DNA from: Clostridium sp. AWRP
Lineage (GTDB): Bacteria; Bacillota; Clostridia; Clostridiales; Clostridiaceae
Reading direction: 5' to 3'
Length of the DNA stretch: 64,000 nt
Assembly: GCF_004006395.2 (NCBI RefSeq)
Contig: NZ_CP029758.2
Location: 3,968,001 to 4,032,000, forward strand
Shown: positions 35,992 through 45,374 of the stretch, piece by piece
Position numbering within the stretch: the stretch's first letter is position 1
How the letters are laid out: the number at the start of each line of letters is the position of its first letter
Translations under genes and position numbers: made by a program
The notes under the pieces: generated by a model
Told to the model about the DNA's origin: nothing
The model's database searches: none
The model's input: the letters and a program-made list of their open reading frames with translations, nothing else

Positions 35992-36017
35992 ATAGTGACA
36001 GTTGCTCCTGTCACTAT
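35992..36017 (-). terminator. Hairpin between acsB and gcvH
   Basis: A 10-bp perfect stem, ATAGTGACAG (35992-36001) with CTGTCACTAT (36008-36017), is followed on the minus strand by TGTTTTAATAAA. It lies 24 bp after the acsB stop and may partly terminate or protect the mRNA. Confidence 0.65.
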
Positions 36018-36041
36018 CATTTGAGTACTTAAAAAATTTTA

Positions 36042-38168
36042 CTACATTATTGGATCCATCTTTAATGCAGGATGACCTTTTTCTTCCAAGAATTTTACTA
36101 CATCCTCAGATTCTGTAGCTATAGTTTCATCACAAATCATATCTGCAAAATTATCTATATCATATAATTCCTTTGCTGTCTTATTTAATTTTTCTGCAAC
36201 AAAGTCTTTTAATTCTTTTGGCATCCAAACTATTCTACCAAGTCCGCCTTCACCTTTCATAAACTTCTTTGAAGCTATGAATTGTCTTCCATGTCCCATA
36301 AATCCTGGAGTCTGAACTCCACCACCTGTCATGGATGCAAGTTCACCAAATGTCATTCCAAGAGGAGTTGTTGCACCAAATTCTCTGTTTACCATTACAA
36401 CACCATTTGCTTCTGGCATTATACCTGTAATACACTCAAAACATCCACATGAAGTCATTGGATCTTGTAATATACTGTATAATGTAACACTAGTTACAGC
36501 ACCCTGAGAAATTTTTGAAACAGTTTCGTTTACTTTTTCCCAAATACCTAAATTTTCATCAACCACGCCTTCTTTTGGAACTGCCTGACATGGTCCTGTT
36601 GGATTTAATTCAAGTGTAGCTTTAGCATCAAGCCATGAAACTGCACCGCAAAGTCCAAGTCTTTCAGGAGTTACTATACATACATGTGCAGGTGCAAATG
36701 ATTGACACAAATTACATGAATAGAAAGTATCAACTTTTTCATCAACTAATGATTCAAGTCTTGCATCTCTTTCTGAATATCTTGGTACAGCATATTTGCC
36801 TTCCAATTCTTCAGCTTTACCTGGATCAGTTATTATAGTTACCTCACATTTATCTACAACTGAACCAAATTCATCTAACATCTTAGCATATATTACTTCA
36901 CCAAAATGTTTCAATCTAAATCCTTTTTCAAAAGCTTCCTTACCTATTCTTACCCAAGTAAGATTTCTCTGACCAACATGCATTACTCCTTCTATATAGT
37001 TTAAGAAATAGTGAAGTCTTCTTTCAAGCACTGGCTCAAAATCCTTCTGCATATTTGTTCCACTTACTTTAACAAGCATTCCAAGAGGCATTCTTCCAGG
37101 AGCCTTATCTATAGTATCTATATCTGGTCCTATAACTTCTATCTTGTGATCTTCAACTTCTCCCTGCTCTGCACACATAACTAATTCCCAAGCTTTAGTC
37201 TTATTTCCACCAAACTCTGCAAGCATATCATTCTTTCTTATTCTTTCACCTTCAAATGCTGCTGCAAAAGCAACCGGAATTGGAATCTCAGTTATCTTTA
37301 TCTTTATATTTCTAGCTTCTAATGAAGTTTTAACCATTTTATCATAATCTTTTTGAGTCAACAACAATGTAGGAACTTCCGGTACAACCTGATCAGTTAG
37401 TACAGGGAATCCAAGTGCTATAGCTCCTGCACCTGCTGAAACTACAAGTTCGCTTAATGGTCCAAATGCATTTACAAAAGCAGGTACTCTTTCTGCTGTA
37501 TATTTCAATATCTCATTTAACTGTCCGCCCTTAATTCCTCCGAATATAAGCGCAGCTCTTATAGCAAAACTTACAATATGAATTACGGATGTAACATCAT
37601 ATCCAAGTGGAATAACCCTCAAGTCAAGTCCCATCTTAACTTTGCCTTCTATAGCCTGATCTATTACTTTACCTACCAAACAAGTAAGTAATCCTTTTGA
37701 TTGGTAATCTTTTATTACTTTTGCTGCAGTTTCAGAATCTGGGAATTCTCCAAGTACAACTGCTACACCTGGAACATCACCTGTAACAAGCGGTACTCCA
37801 AATGATCTAATTATTGGATCTGAGATAAATCCTACACATGGTTCTGCATAAGGAGCATCTGAAAGGACATACTTTGCAGCTTCTATAATTTCTGCTGCAA
37901 CAGCTGTTGCAAGTCCTGAATTTAAAAGCTTATCAAGCATTTCCTCCTCAACTATCAAACTTCTTACTATATCTAATGCACCTTCCAATTCTCCTACATT
38001 AGTTATCTTTTTTCCTGTAGCTGCAAAAATTACTGGTAATGAATATGCAGTATCAGGAAATGCTACTTTATAGTCTCTACCCTTCTCGTCAACAGCTTGC
38101 TTAACTATGCCTTCAGCAGCTGCTAAAGCCTGCTTTGAACCAGTGAATACAGTTTGAAATAAATTCAT
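36042..38168 (-). CDS. acsB: Acetyl-CoA synthase (CODH/ACS complex)
   Basis: 708 residues, the usual bacterial length. It condenses CO, the methyl group from the corrinoid protein and CoA into acetyl-CoA at the Ni-Ni-[4Fe-4S] A-cluster. The A-cluster cysteines are visible in FYSCNLCQSFAPAHVC and RLGLCGAV (around residues 485-510), and the distal-Ni Cys-Gly-Cys in SCGCFECI (near 573-578). The N-terminal CODH-contact domain begins MNLFQTVFTGSKQALAAAEG. It is the last of the core acs genes in the array, after acsE. Confidence 0.98.
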   Translation of the reverse strand: MNLFQTVFTGSKQALAAAEGIVKQAVDEKGRDYKVAFPDTAYSLPVIFAATGKKITNVGELEGALDIVRSLIVEEEMLDKLLNSGLATAVAAEIIEAAKYVLSDAPYAEPCVGFISDPIIRSFGVPLVTGDVPGVAVVLGEFPDSETAAKVIKDYQSKGLLTCLVGKVIDQAIEGKVKMGLDLRVIPLGYDVTSVIHIVSFAIRAALIFGGIKGGQLNEILKYTAERVPAFVNAFGPLSELVVSAGAGAIALGFPVLTDQVVPEVPTLLLTQKDYDKMVKTSLEARNIKIKITEIPIPVAFAAAFEGERIRKNDMLAEFGGNKTKAWELVMCAEQGEVEDHKIEVIGPDIDTIDKAPGRMPLGMLVKVSGTNMQKDFEPVLERRLHYFLNYIEGVMHVGQRNLTWVRIGKEAFEKGFRLKHFGEVIYAKMLDEFGSVVDKCEVTIITDPGKAEELEGKYAVPRYSERDARLESLVDEKVDTFYSCNLCQSFAPAHVCIVTPERLGLCGAVSWLDAKATLELNPTGPCQAVPKEGVVDENLGIWEKVNETVSKISQGAVTSVTLYSILQDPMTSCGCFECITGIMPEANGVVMVNREFGATTPLGMTFGELASMTGGGVQTPGFMGHGRQFIASKKFMKGEGGLGRIVWMPKELKDFVAEKLNKTAKELYDIDNFADMICDETIATESEDVVKFLEEKGHPALKMDPIM

Positions 38169-38213
38169 TTTTAGCCCCTCCTAATTTAAAATATTATATA
38201 TTATAACTCTAAA

Positions 38214-38999
38214 TTATAACTCTAAGTAAGAATCTGCATATAAAACAGCACCATTTACAACATCACAAGTCTTTATTGTCTCCATTAATCTCTTATCACA
38301 TGGATTCATTATTGCAGAAGTAAGACCACATTGTATTGCCATAGCTGCAAAAGTTGCATCCATTATTGGTCTTATTTCCTTAGGTGCTCCATTTGAAACA
38401 TTGCTTAATCCACAGCAAGTTCTAAGACCCATATCACTTATTAATTTAATAGCCTCTAATACTTCTTTTTGTTTATCCTGCATGCCCTTTATTACTAAAA
38501 ATAATGGATCAAACAGTAAATCTGTAGGCTCCATTCCAAGACCCATACCTTTTTCAAGCATTTCTGTACAATATGCTATTCTTTCATCATTATCTTTTGT
38601 TATTCCTTCTTTTGCACAAAGTGCTATGCTCATAGCATCATACTCTGCAGCTAAATCTATATTTCCAATTCTTTCTCCTGCATCTGCAGAATTTATGATA
38701 GGTTTTCCTTTTTCTCTATTGTAAACTTTAAGTCCTGCCTCTATAGCCTTCTTATTTGTTGTATCAAGTGCTAGTGGAACATTGTCAAATTCACTTTGAA
38801 GAGCCTTAACACCCCACTGCATTATTTCTTCTCCATCTTTTCTTGCTGGTCCTATATTAAAATCTAGATAATTAGCTCCTGCATCCAATTGTTCTTTTGC
38901 TCTTTTAAATATTGGTTCAGGATTTCTCTCCTCAATAGCCTTCCTTATAGATGGAGATATGCAGTGAATTCTTTCGCCTATGATCATAAATTTATCCAT
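38214..38999 (-). CDS. acsE: Methyltetrahydrofolate:corrinoid iron-sulfur protein methyltransferase
   Basis: 261 residues forming a pterin-binding TIM barrel: MIIGERIHCISPS at the N-terminus, LDFNIGPARKDGEE, LALDTTNKKAIEAGL, PIINSADAGER and the C-terminal CGLSNVSNG segment. It moves the methyl group from methyl-THF to the cobalt of the AcsCD protein. The gene follows acsC and a hairpin, and precedes acsB by 45 bp. Ribosome site AGGAGG. Confidence 0.97.
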   Translation of the reverse strand: MDKFMIIGERIHCISPSIRKAIEERNPEPIFKRAKEQLDAGANYLDFNIGPARKDGEEIMQWGVKALQSEFDNVPLALDTTNKKAIEAGLKVYNREKGKPIINSADAGERIGNIDLAAEYDAMSIALCAKEGITKDNDERIAYCTEMLEKGMGLGMEPTDLLFDPLFLVIKGMQDKQKEVLEAIKLISDMGLRTCCGLSNVSNGAPKEIRPIMDATFAAMAIQCGLTSAIMNPCDKRLMETIKTCDVVNGAVLYADSYLEL

Positions 39000-39057
39000 G
39001 TTCAGATGACCTCCTATTTACCTTAATCTTTATAAAATAGTATTAATTTATATTGTC

Positions 39058-39089
39058 AGGCAATAATTAAAAATTTTTAATCATTGCCT
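39058..39089 (-). other. Intercistronic hairpin between acsC and acsE
   Basis: AGGCAATAATTAAAAATTTT with TTAATCATTGCCT folds as a nearly perfect 32-nt hairpin. The minus-strand side lacks a T run, so RNA processing or stability is more likely than termination. Confidence 0.6.
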
Positions 39090-39109
39090 ATTTTTTACTT
39101 AAATAATTA

Positions 39110-40462
39110 CTACTTAGCAGTTAACTCTTTTAATAACTTAGGAATAAACATAGCTTCTGTACTACTAATTACTATATTCCAGTCTGGAAGAAGTTCCTCT
39201 AATTCACCTTTCAAAACTGCAACCTTTCCTGGGATTAAAAGAGTTCTGTTCTTAGTCTTCTCTGATATTCCACACTTCTTTATTTCATCAGCTATTGCAG
39301 CACCAGTAAATTTACCTGCAGCCCAAGATGTAAGAACAGAATATCCGCCTGCATCTGGTATAACCATCCATACTGGAACTTTAGATCTTTCAACTTCTCC
39401 TGAAACTAGGAAGTAAGTAAGGGCAAAGTCAACAGTACATAATACTGGTGAGTTTTCATCTGGATTGTTAATTCCATGTATACCCAAATCAACTGTCATT
39501 GGTTTTTGTGGATCTGTAAATACATTCTGTCTTATACTATAAAGAGGAAGTGCTCTTGCATAATCCATATCACTTAAAACAAGTAATGAGCCATATTTCA
39601 AAGTAAATAATGTAGATAAAGCTACTTCCATAAATTTATCAGCCTTAGTAAGTTCATCTAGGAATAGTATAGAAGGATATCCAAAAGTTCTATCCTGACC
39701 TTGAATATTTATTCTTCTAATTTGAACTGTATTTTCAAAAGCTTCTTTAATGGATTTTCCACCTGGATCAAGTACTAAGTTCTTATATCCTAATTTTTGT
39801 ATTTCTTCTACTAAACTATAAAGAGCTTCCAATCCGTCTGCCTTTACACCTAAAGCTAATTTATCTCCTTTTACAAGTTCAACCATTTCTTTGAAGTTAT
39901 CTTTATTAGCTCCATAAACTAATGGATTTTCATCTTTAACTAGTGGAAGAGCTTCTTTCATTACTGCTGCATCTTCACAAACTAGAGCATAAGCTACCTT
40001 TACTCCACTTGCCTTTATTTTATTTATCAAAGCAAGATATTTGTCTTTATTTCCTGCATATTTTATTGCAGCAAATTCGGTTTTCATTTGTTCACCGATT
40101 CTAACATAATCTACATCTTTTATATGTTGGATCTTAGCATCTACTTCGGCATCATCCATACTATCAGAAAATGCAACTGCAAATCTATTTCTATTTACAA
40201 AAGTTTTTTCATGACGGAATAAAACAGTTTCTCCACCTAATTTATATTCATTATCTCCCTTACCAATAGTTATTGTCTTCATAATTGGTGCAGTAGCTTC
40301 AGCTAATTTTTCCATTGCCTCATCACTCATATGAGGACATTTTCCTATTTCTACGGCTCCTGCTGCTACTTTCATTGAAAAAGCTAGACAAGTAGGAAAA
40401 CCACAATCCTTACAATTCTTTTTTGGTGTTAATTTAAATATATTTAATCCTGTTAAAGCCAT
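39110..40462 (-). CDS. acsC: Corrinoid iron-sulfur protein, large subunit
   Basis: 450 residues. The N-terminal [4Fe-4S] domain has Cys17, Cys20, Cys25 and Cys42 (CKDCGFPTC and GKCPH). A TIM barrel follows, and the C-terminal corrinoid-binding domain ends at TAK. With AcsD it carries the methyl group from AcsE to AcsB. It follows acsD by 38 bp. Confidence 0.98.
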   Translation of the reverse strand: MALTGLNIFKLTPKKNCKDCGFPTCLAFSMKVAAGAVEIGKCPHMSDEAMEKLAEATAPIMKTITIGKGDNEYKLGGETVLFRHEKTFVNRNRFAVAFSDSMDDAEVDAKIQHIKDVDYVRIGEQMKTEFAAIKYAGNKDKYLALINKIKASGVKVAYALVCEDAAVMKEALPLVKDENPLVYGANKDNFKEMVELVKGDKLALGVKADGLEALYSLVEEIQKLGYKNLVLDPGGKSIKEAFENTVQIRRINIQGQDRTFGYPSILFLDELTKADKFMEVALSTLFTLKYGSLLVLSDMDYARALPLYSIRQNVFTDPQKPMTVDLGIHGINNPDENSPVLCTVDFALTYFLVSGEVERSKVPVWMVIPDAGGYSVLTSWAAGKFTGAAIADEIKKCGISEKTKNRTLLIPGKVAVLKGELEELLPDWNIVISSTEAMFIPKLLKELTAK

Positions 40463-40500
40463 TTTTAATCCTCCTTATTTAATCCCAGTATAAATTTTAA

Positions 40501-41445
40501 TTAACCTAATAATTCCTTAATAAAGTTTCTAATTACTTCTACAGATTTTGGATGACGTAATATTACAGCATCGCTTCCTGACGCTAATATTCCGGATGCT
40601 GTTGCAACTTCCATGGAAATTGTTCTGTCTTCCTGACTTCCCCATTGTGGTGAATCTTCTTCTGAATCCATTGCTTCTTTTACCTTACAAGCTTCGAAAG
40701 AAACAGGGCTTATTATAGGAATTTGAAGAGTTTTATCATTTTGACCAAGTGCTGCAAGTTTTACTCTGTCTAAAGTTGATATAACATATTCGTAACCATA
40801 TCCACCTGCTGCACATCCTACGTTGTCAACAAACTTTGTATTGTCTATTCCAAGTTGATTCATTAAAATATTTATCTGTTTTGCAAGGTTTATATCAACT
40901 GAAGATTCAGCTACAGCTTTGTCATTATAAGCCATTACACCTGCAGCTCCTACTGTCTTATAGTTATCTTCTACTGCAGACATTAAAAGTATATTATGTC
41001 CTTCAGTTTCCTGAGCAACTTTTTCAAATAATTTTGCATCTTTTTCATGGTTTCCTGTACCTGCAATTACTAATGGAGTTTTTATAGCTTCAACTACTGC
41101 TTTAGCTGTTTTAGCACAATCTTCTGGTGCAGCATCTGTACCGTTTGGATCAGCGCTTATAAGCCTCAAGCATATAAAATCTGGACTATATTTTTCTTCT
41201 ACAAATTGTGCCCATTTAGCAGGGTCTTTTGCAACATCCTTATATATATCTTTTAAAGGATCTATCCAATCTTCTGGATATACATCTAAAATTTCCATAC
41301 CCACTTTTGGGGTATTTCCTGTATCTCCATCAAAAGTATAGAATGGCAATACTGATTCTCCTCCTAATTTTAATGTTTTTTCTCCTGTTCCAATTTCAAC
41401 TTCACCAATTTTGCCTGAAAATTTTTGTGTTGGTTTTTTGAACAT
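40501..41445 (-). CDS. acsD: Corrinoid iron-sulfur protein, small subunit
   Basis: 314 residues. The N-terminal FKKPTQKFSGKIGEV, GGESVLPFYTFDG and the C-terminal ASGSDAVILRHPKSVEVIRNFIKEL are typical of AcsD/CdhD TIM-barrel subunits. It is the partner of AcsC. Ribosome site AAGGAGG; 18 bp after the upstream cooC-type gene. Confidence 0.97.
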   Translation of the reverse strand: MFKKPTQKFSGKIGEVEIGTGEKTLKLGGESVLPFYTFDGDTGNTPKVGMEILDVYPEDWIDPLKDIYKDVAKDPAKWAQFVEEKYSPDFICLRLISADPNGTDAAPEDCAKTAKAVVEAIKTPLVIAGTGNHEKDAKLFEKVAQETEGHNILLMSAVEDNYKTVGAAGVMAYNDKAVAESSVDINLAKQINILMNQLGIDNTKFVDNVGCAAGGYGYEYVISTLDRVKLAALGQNDKTLQIPIISPVSFEACKVKEAMDSEEDSPQWGSQEDRTISMEVATASGILASGSDAVILRHPKSVEVIRNFIKELLG

Positions 41446-41463
41446 AATGTATGCCTCCTTAAT

Positions 41464-42237
41464 TTAATTTTTGAATTGAATTTTTGATAGTATTTCATTC
41501 AATGCTTTTCTGCATGAAGAATCCTCTGGCAGCTCTACTAATGCTTTTCCATCTGAATCAAATTGATAGACCATTTGGTCCATCGGCACAACTCCTACTA
41601 AATCCAGTTCTTGCTTTTTTATTTCTTCTTTTATTCCTGAATTCAATTTACCTTCTGGAGCTCTATTTACAATAAGGAAGATTTGGCCAACTGTTAACTT
41701 TAGTTCAGCAACTAACCGTTTTATTCTTCCAACAGCCTGTATGCCTCTCCTGGAACAATCGCTTATCAGAAATAGAGTATCAATAGGATCTATAAGTTTT
41801 CTACTCAAATGTTCCATTCCTGCTTCATTATCAACTACTATGTAATCATAATTACCAGAAAGTGAATCCACTTGTGCTTTAAGTATTCCATTAACATAAC
41901 AATAACATCCTGGTCCCTGGGATCTTCCCATAACGATAAGGTCATAACCGTCTCCTTCAGCTACTGATGCATTTAATTTATACTTTAAATAATCTGCTTT
42001 CATCATACCTCCAGGAAAATTATCCCCTTCAAGTGATTTTCTATTTACGTCCTCTTTTATTTCTCCAATAGTTTCTTCAATGTCTGTTCCAAGTACTTCA
42101 TTTAAATTAGCATTTGCATCAGCATCTACTGCTAAAATAGGTCCTGAACCTTTTTTTGTCAAATAATCTATTAAAAGACCTGTCAAAGTAGTTTTGCCGG
42201 TACCACCCTTACCTGCTACAGCTATTTTATATCCCAT
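41464..42237 (-). CDS. cooC: CODH/ACS maturation ATPase (CooC/AcsF type), copy 1
   Basis: 257 residues, MinD/SIMIBI class. Walker A is the deviant GKGGTGKTTL (two Lys), with a switch region and the conserved Cys pair GCYCYVN (about 137-142) that binds Ni or zinc at the dimer interface. It resembles AcsF/CooC proteins that help insert nickel in CODH or ACS. Its placement next to acsD, acsC and acsB suggests service to the ACS side, while the second copy next to acsA would serve CODH; that division is inferred. Confidence 0.92.
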   Translation of the reverse strand: MGYKIAVAGKGGTGKTTLTGLLIDYLTKKGSGPILAVDADANANLNEVLGTDIEETIGEIKEDVNRKSLEGDNFPGGMMKADYLKYKLNASVAEGDGYDLIVMGRSQGPGCYCYVNGILKAQVDSLSGNYDYIVVDNEAGMEHLSRKLIDPIDTLFLISDCSRRGIQAVGRIKRLVAELKLTVGQIFLIVNRAPEGKLNSGIKEEIKKQELDLVGVVPMDQMVYQFDSDGKALVELPEDSSCRKALNEILSKIQFKN

Positions 42238-42338
42238 AGTACAACCTCCTTATATTGCTGTGTTTCAGATTACTTATAAAAAGCCTATTATAAATTTTAT
42301 GCCTCTTATGTAGAAAACATCTTTAATTATATATTATA

Positions 42339-42365
42339 TGTATAGGGCACGATAACCCTATACAC
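42339..42365 (-). other. Intercistronic hairpin between lpdA and cooC copy 1
   Basis: TGTATAGGG (42339-42347) pairs with CCCTATACA (42356-42364) around CACGATAA. No clear T tract follows on the minus strand. It lies 11 bp before the lpdA stop on the map, that is, immediately downstream of lpdA in the transcript. Confidence 0.6.
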
Positions 42366-42375
42366 ATTAAACAAT

Positions 42376-43758
42376 TTAATCAACAGAATGAACACATTGT
42401 TTGTGTACATCATGAAGAGCTTCCATCATTGCCTCAGACAAAGTTGGATGTGGATGAATAACTTCACCAACTCGTTCTGCTGTTAAACCAAGCTCACAAG
42501 CAACACCTAATTCTGAAATCATATCTGTTGCCCTATCACCTACAATAGCAGCTCCAATTATTACGTCCTTTTCATCTGTAATAATCTTTACAAATCCCTG
42601 GAATTTACCCATAGCTTGAGCTTTTCCAAGTCCTCTAAAATCAAATTTTCCAACCTTGTACTCGATTCCTGCTTTTTCAGCATCTTTCTCTTTCATACCT
42701 ACAGAAGCTATTTCTGGTTCTACAAATGTACAGCCAGGTACTGCTTTGTAACTCATCTTCTTCTTTTTATCTAAAACTGCATTTTGAACAGCTACAATAC
42801 CTTCTCTTGAAGCTACATGTGCAAGAGCAGCAGTAGGAATTAAATCACCTATTGCATAAACTCCCTCTACATTAGTTTCTAAATATTCATTTACAATTAT
42901 TCTTCCTTTTTGATCTTTTTTAATACCTATATCATCCAAACCTAAGCCATCAGCATAAGCCCTTCTTCCTACTGCTATAAGAAGTGTTTCAGCCTCTAAA
43001 ACTTTTCCGCTTCCTAATGTAGCAGTTACTGTATCACCTTTAACATCTACACTAGTTATACCATCACCTACAAAATATTTTATCTTATGCTGTTTAAAAA
43101 TTCTCTGAAGTTGTTTTGCAACATCTTCATCTTCAAGCGGTGCAAGATGTGGAAGAGCTTCAACTACCTTAACTTCTACTCCCATACTATTCAAGAAGAA
43201 TCCTATTTCACATCCTATAGGACCTCCACCAACTAGTATCATTGACTTTGGAAGTTTCTCCAAATTTAAAACTTCATCTGAAGTTATAACCTTTTTACCA
43301 TCATACTTGAATACTCCAGGAGTAACAGGTACAGAACCAGTAGCAAGTATAATTTTATCTGCCGTTATGGACTCTTTAGATCCATCCTGCTTTGTAACCT
43401 CTACCTCTTTATTGCTTATAAGTTTTCCTGCTCCCCTTACAAGCTTTACTCCTCTATGTTCAAACATAAATTCTATACCTTTTACAAGTTGATCTACCAC
43501 TTTATCTTTTCTCTGCATAATTGCATCAAAATCAGGTTTTACTTCACCTTCAATATTAATTCCAAATTTTGATGCTTGTTTTACCGCACTTAAAATATCT
43601 GTAGAAGCAAGTAATGCTTTTGTAGGTATACATCCAACATTTAAACAAGTCCCTCCTACATATTTCTTTTCAACTACAGTAACATCTGCACCTAAAATAG
43701 CAGCTTGCAGTGCAGCTACATATCCTCCTGGTCCTCCACCAATTACAACTACTTTCAT
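42376..43758 (-). CDS. lpdA: Dihydrolipoyl dehydrogenase
   Basis: 460 residues. FAD motif VVIGGGPGGYVAA, redox disulfide Cys38/Cys43 in GGTCLNVGCIPTK, NAD motif ILVGGGPIGCEIG, and the C-terminal His-Glu pair in HPHPTLSEAM. It reoxidises lipoamide, here presumably on GcvH, encoded in the same array. There are no E1/E2 genes around, so a 2-oxoacid dehydrogenase role is unlikely. It lies 34 bp after metF. Confidence 0.96.
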   Translation of the reverse strand: MKVVVIGGGPGGYVAALQAAILGADVTVVEKKYVGGTCLNVGCIPTKALLASTDILSAVKQASKFGINIEGEVKPDFDAIMQRKDKVVDQLVKGIEFMFEHRGVKLVRGAGKLISNKEVEVTKQDGSKESITADKIILATGSVPVTPGVFKYDGKKVITSDEVLNLEKLPKSMILVGGGPIGCEIGFFLNSMGVEVKVVEALPHLAPLEDEDVAKQLQRIFKQHKIKYFVGDGITSVDVKGDTVTATLGSGKVLEAETLLIAVGRRAYADGLGLDDIGIKKDQKGRIIVNEYLETNVEGVYAIGDLIPTAALAHVASREGIVAVQNAVLDKKKKMSYKAVPGCTFVEPEIASVGMKEKDAEKAGIEYKVGKFDFRGLGKAQAMGKFQGFVKIITDEKDVIIGAAIVGDRATDMISELGVACELGLTAERVGEVIHPHPTLSEAMMEALHDVHKQCVHSVD

Positions 43759-43792
43759 TTCTAATCGCCCCTTATTTTTTAATCCTATATTT

Positions 43793-44674
43793 TTATAATC
43801 CTGCTTCGTCCAATATTAATGGCACATTTTCTTCCGCACCAATTGCCATTATATGAACTCCATCGCAAAGTCCTGATTCTTTTACGGTCTTTATAAATTC
43901 TCCTGCTATCTTTATGCCTTCTTGAACTTTATCCTCAGCATTCTTCATTCTATCTATAAGTTCATCAGGTACGAATATACCAGGTACATTTTTATTCATG
44001 TATTTAGCCATACCAGCCGACTTTAAAGGTATTATGCCTACCATAACTTTAGCATCTACACCTTGAGCTTTAGTCTCTTCTTTGAATTTCTTTAAAGTTT
44101 CCATATCATAAACAGCTTGAGTTTGAAAGAATTTAGCTCCAGCTTTAATTTTCTTCTTCATCTTTATAACTTGAAGCTCTAACGGATCATATCTAGGTGT
44201 AACACAGGCCCCTAAAAAGAAATCTGGTTTCCCTTTTAAATCAGTTCCACCCATGTCTTTTCCACCATTTAAAATGCTTGCCACCTGTAATATTCCAACA
44301 CTATCTAGATCATAAACTGGCTTTGCACCAGGGTGATCTCCTGTAGCAGTATAATCTCCAGTAAGAGCTAAAACATTTTCAATTCCAAAAACACCCGCAG
44401 ATAACAATTCTCCCTGAATTGCTATTCTGTTTCTATCTCTTCCTGTTATTTGAAATACAGGTTCTAATCCTGCATCTTTTAATACTTTACAAGTAGCTAA
44501 AGATGTAGCTTTTAACGTAGCAGATTGGAAATCCGTTACATTAACTCCTTGAACTCTTCCTTTTATCTTTTTGGCACATTCAATTAAATGAGAAAGATCC
44601 GTTCCCTTTGGAGGTGCCATTTCAGCTGTAATTGCAAACTCTCCCTTTTCAAAAGCTTCCTTCAATAAGCTCAT
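43793..44674 (-). CDS. metF: Methylenetetrahydrofolate reductase, catalytic subunit
   Basis: 293 residues, a TIM-barrel flavoprotein: ITAEMAPPKGTDLSH start, VTDFQSATLK, LALTGDY with the conserved Asp, and FFQTQAVYD for the folate/flavin face. It reduces methylene-THF to methyl-THF. It works as a MetFV pair with the zinc-containing subunit encoded 22 bp upstream. No RnfC2 gene is linked, unlike in Moorella-type clusters. Confidence 0.96.
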   Translation of the reverse strand: MSLLKEAFEKGEFAITAEMAPPKGTDLSHLIECAKKIKGRVQGVNVTDFQSATLKATSLATCKVLKDAGLEPVFQITGRDRNRIAIQGELLSAGVFGIENVLALTGDYTATGDHPGAKPVYDLDSVGILQVASILNGGKDMGGTDLKGKPDFFLGACVTPRYDPLELQVIKMKKKIKAGAKFFQTQAVYDMETLKKFKEETKAQGVDAKVMVGIIPLKSAGMAKYMNKNVPGIFVPDELIDRMKNAEDKVQEGIKIAGEFIKTVKESGLCDGVHIMAIGAEENVPLILDEAGL

Positions 44675-44696
44675 TTTTTAATCCCCCTTCTGATTA

Positions 44697-45347
44697 CTAC
44701 TTAGCATTTAAATTTATTTTTCTAGGATGAGCACTTATTTGATAATCTCTTGGGTCTCTTATCTTGTCTAGATTGTCTAGCTTTCCTAGTTCTTTTAATT
44801 TGTTATATATCAATATCCAAGCACAATCATTTTCAGGATCAACTTCACATTTACCATCTCTTGCACCACCGCAAGGTCCATTCAAAAGTCCCTTTGCACA
44901 CATTGTAATTGGACATATTCCTCCTGTCCATCCAAGCTGACAACTTCCACAAGCTTTACAAGCTTCTGCATATTGCCCAACTCTTTCTACTTCACCTATA
45001 AACATAGTGTTATTACCTGGATAAACGGGAATCTTTACTAATTTTGCTACAGTTTGAGTCCCATCACCACAAGCTAGAGATACAACTGCATCTGCTTCTT
45101 TTAATTCAGCTTTTAAGGACTTTAAATCTTTTCTTGTTTTTAAAAGATTGCAGGAAGGGTCAAGTATTTTATATCCTAAAACTTTTTTACCTTGTTCTTC
45201 TAACTTGGCTTTCATTGCTAATACTTCTTCTTCTCCGCCTACTTTACAAGTAGTTGCACATAAAGAGCATCCTGTGATTACTACTTTTTCACTGTCCTTA
45301 AGGTAATCCAATAATTCATCAAAAGATTTTTTTTCTGAAATAATCAT
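44697..45347 (-). CDS. metV: Methylenetetrahydrofolate reductase zinc-binding subunit MetV
   Basis: 216 residues. Many cysteines: SLCATTCKVGG near residues 28-38, CKACGSCQLGWTGGICPITMC and LNGPCGGARDGKCEVDPENDC near the C-terminus. These match the MTHFR_C zinc/Fe-S domain. It partners MetF. The ATG follows TGGAGG. Confidence 0.95.
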   Translation of the reverse strand: MIISEKKSFDELLDYLKDSEKVVITGCSLCATTCKVGGEEEVLAMKAKLEEQGKKVLGYKILDPSCNLLKTRKDLKSLKAELKEADAVVSLACGDGTQTVAKLVKIPVYPGNNTMFIGEVERVGQYAEACKACGSCQLGWTGGICPITMCAKGLLNGPCGGARDGKCEVDPENDCAWILIYNKLKELGKLDNLDKIRDPRDYQISAHPRKINLNAK

Positions 45348-45374
45348 ATTTATTCCTCCATTTATTTCACAGGT

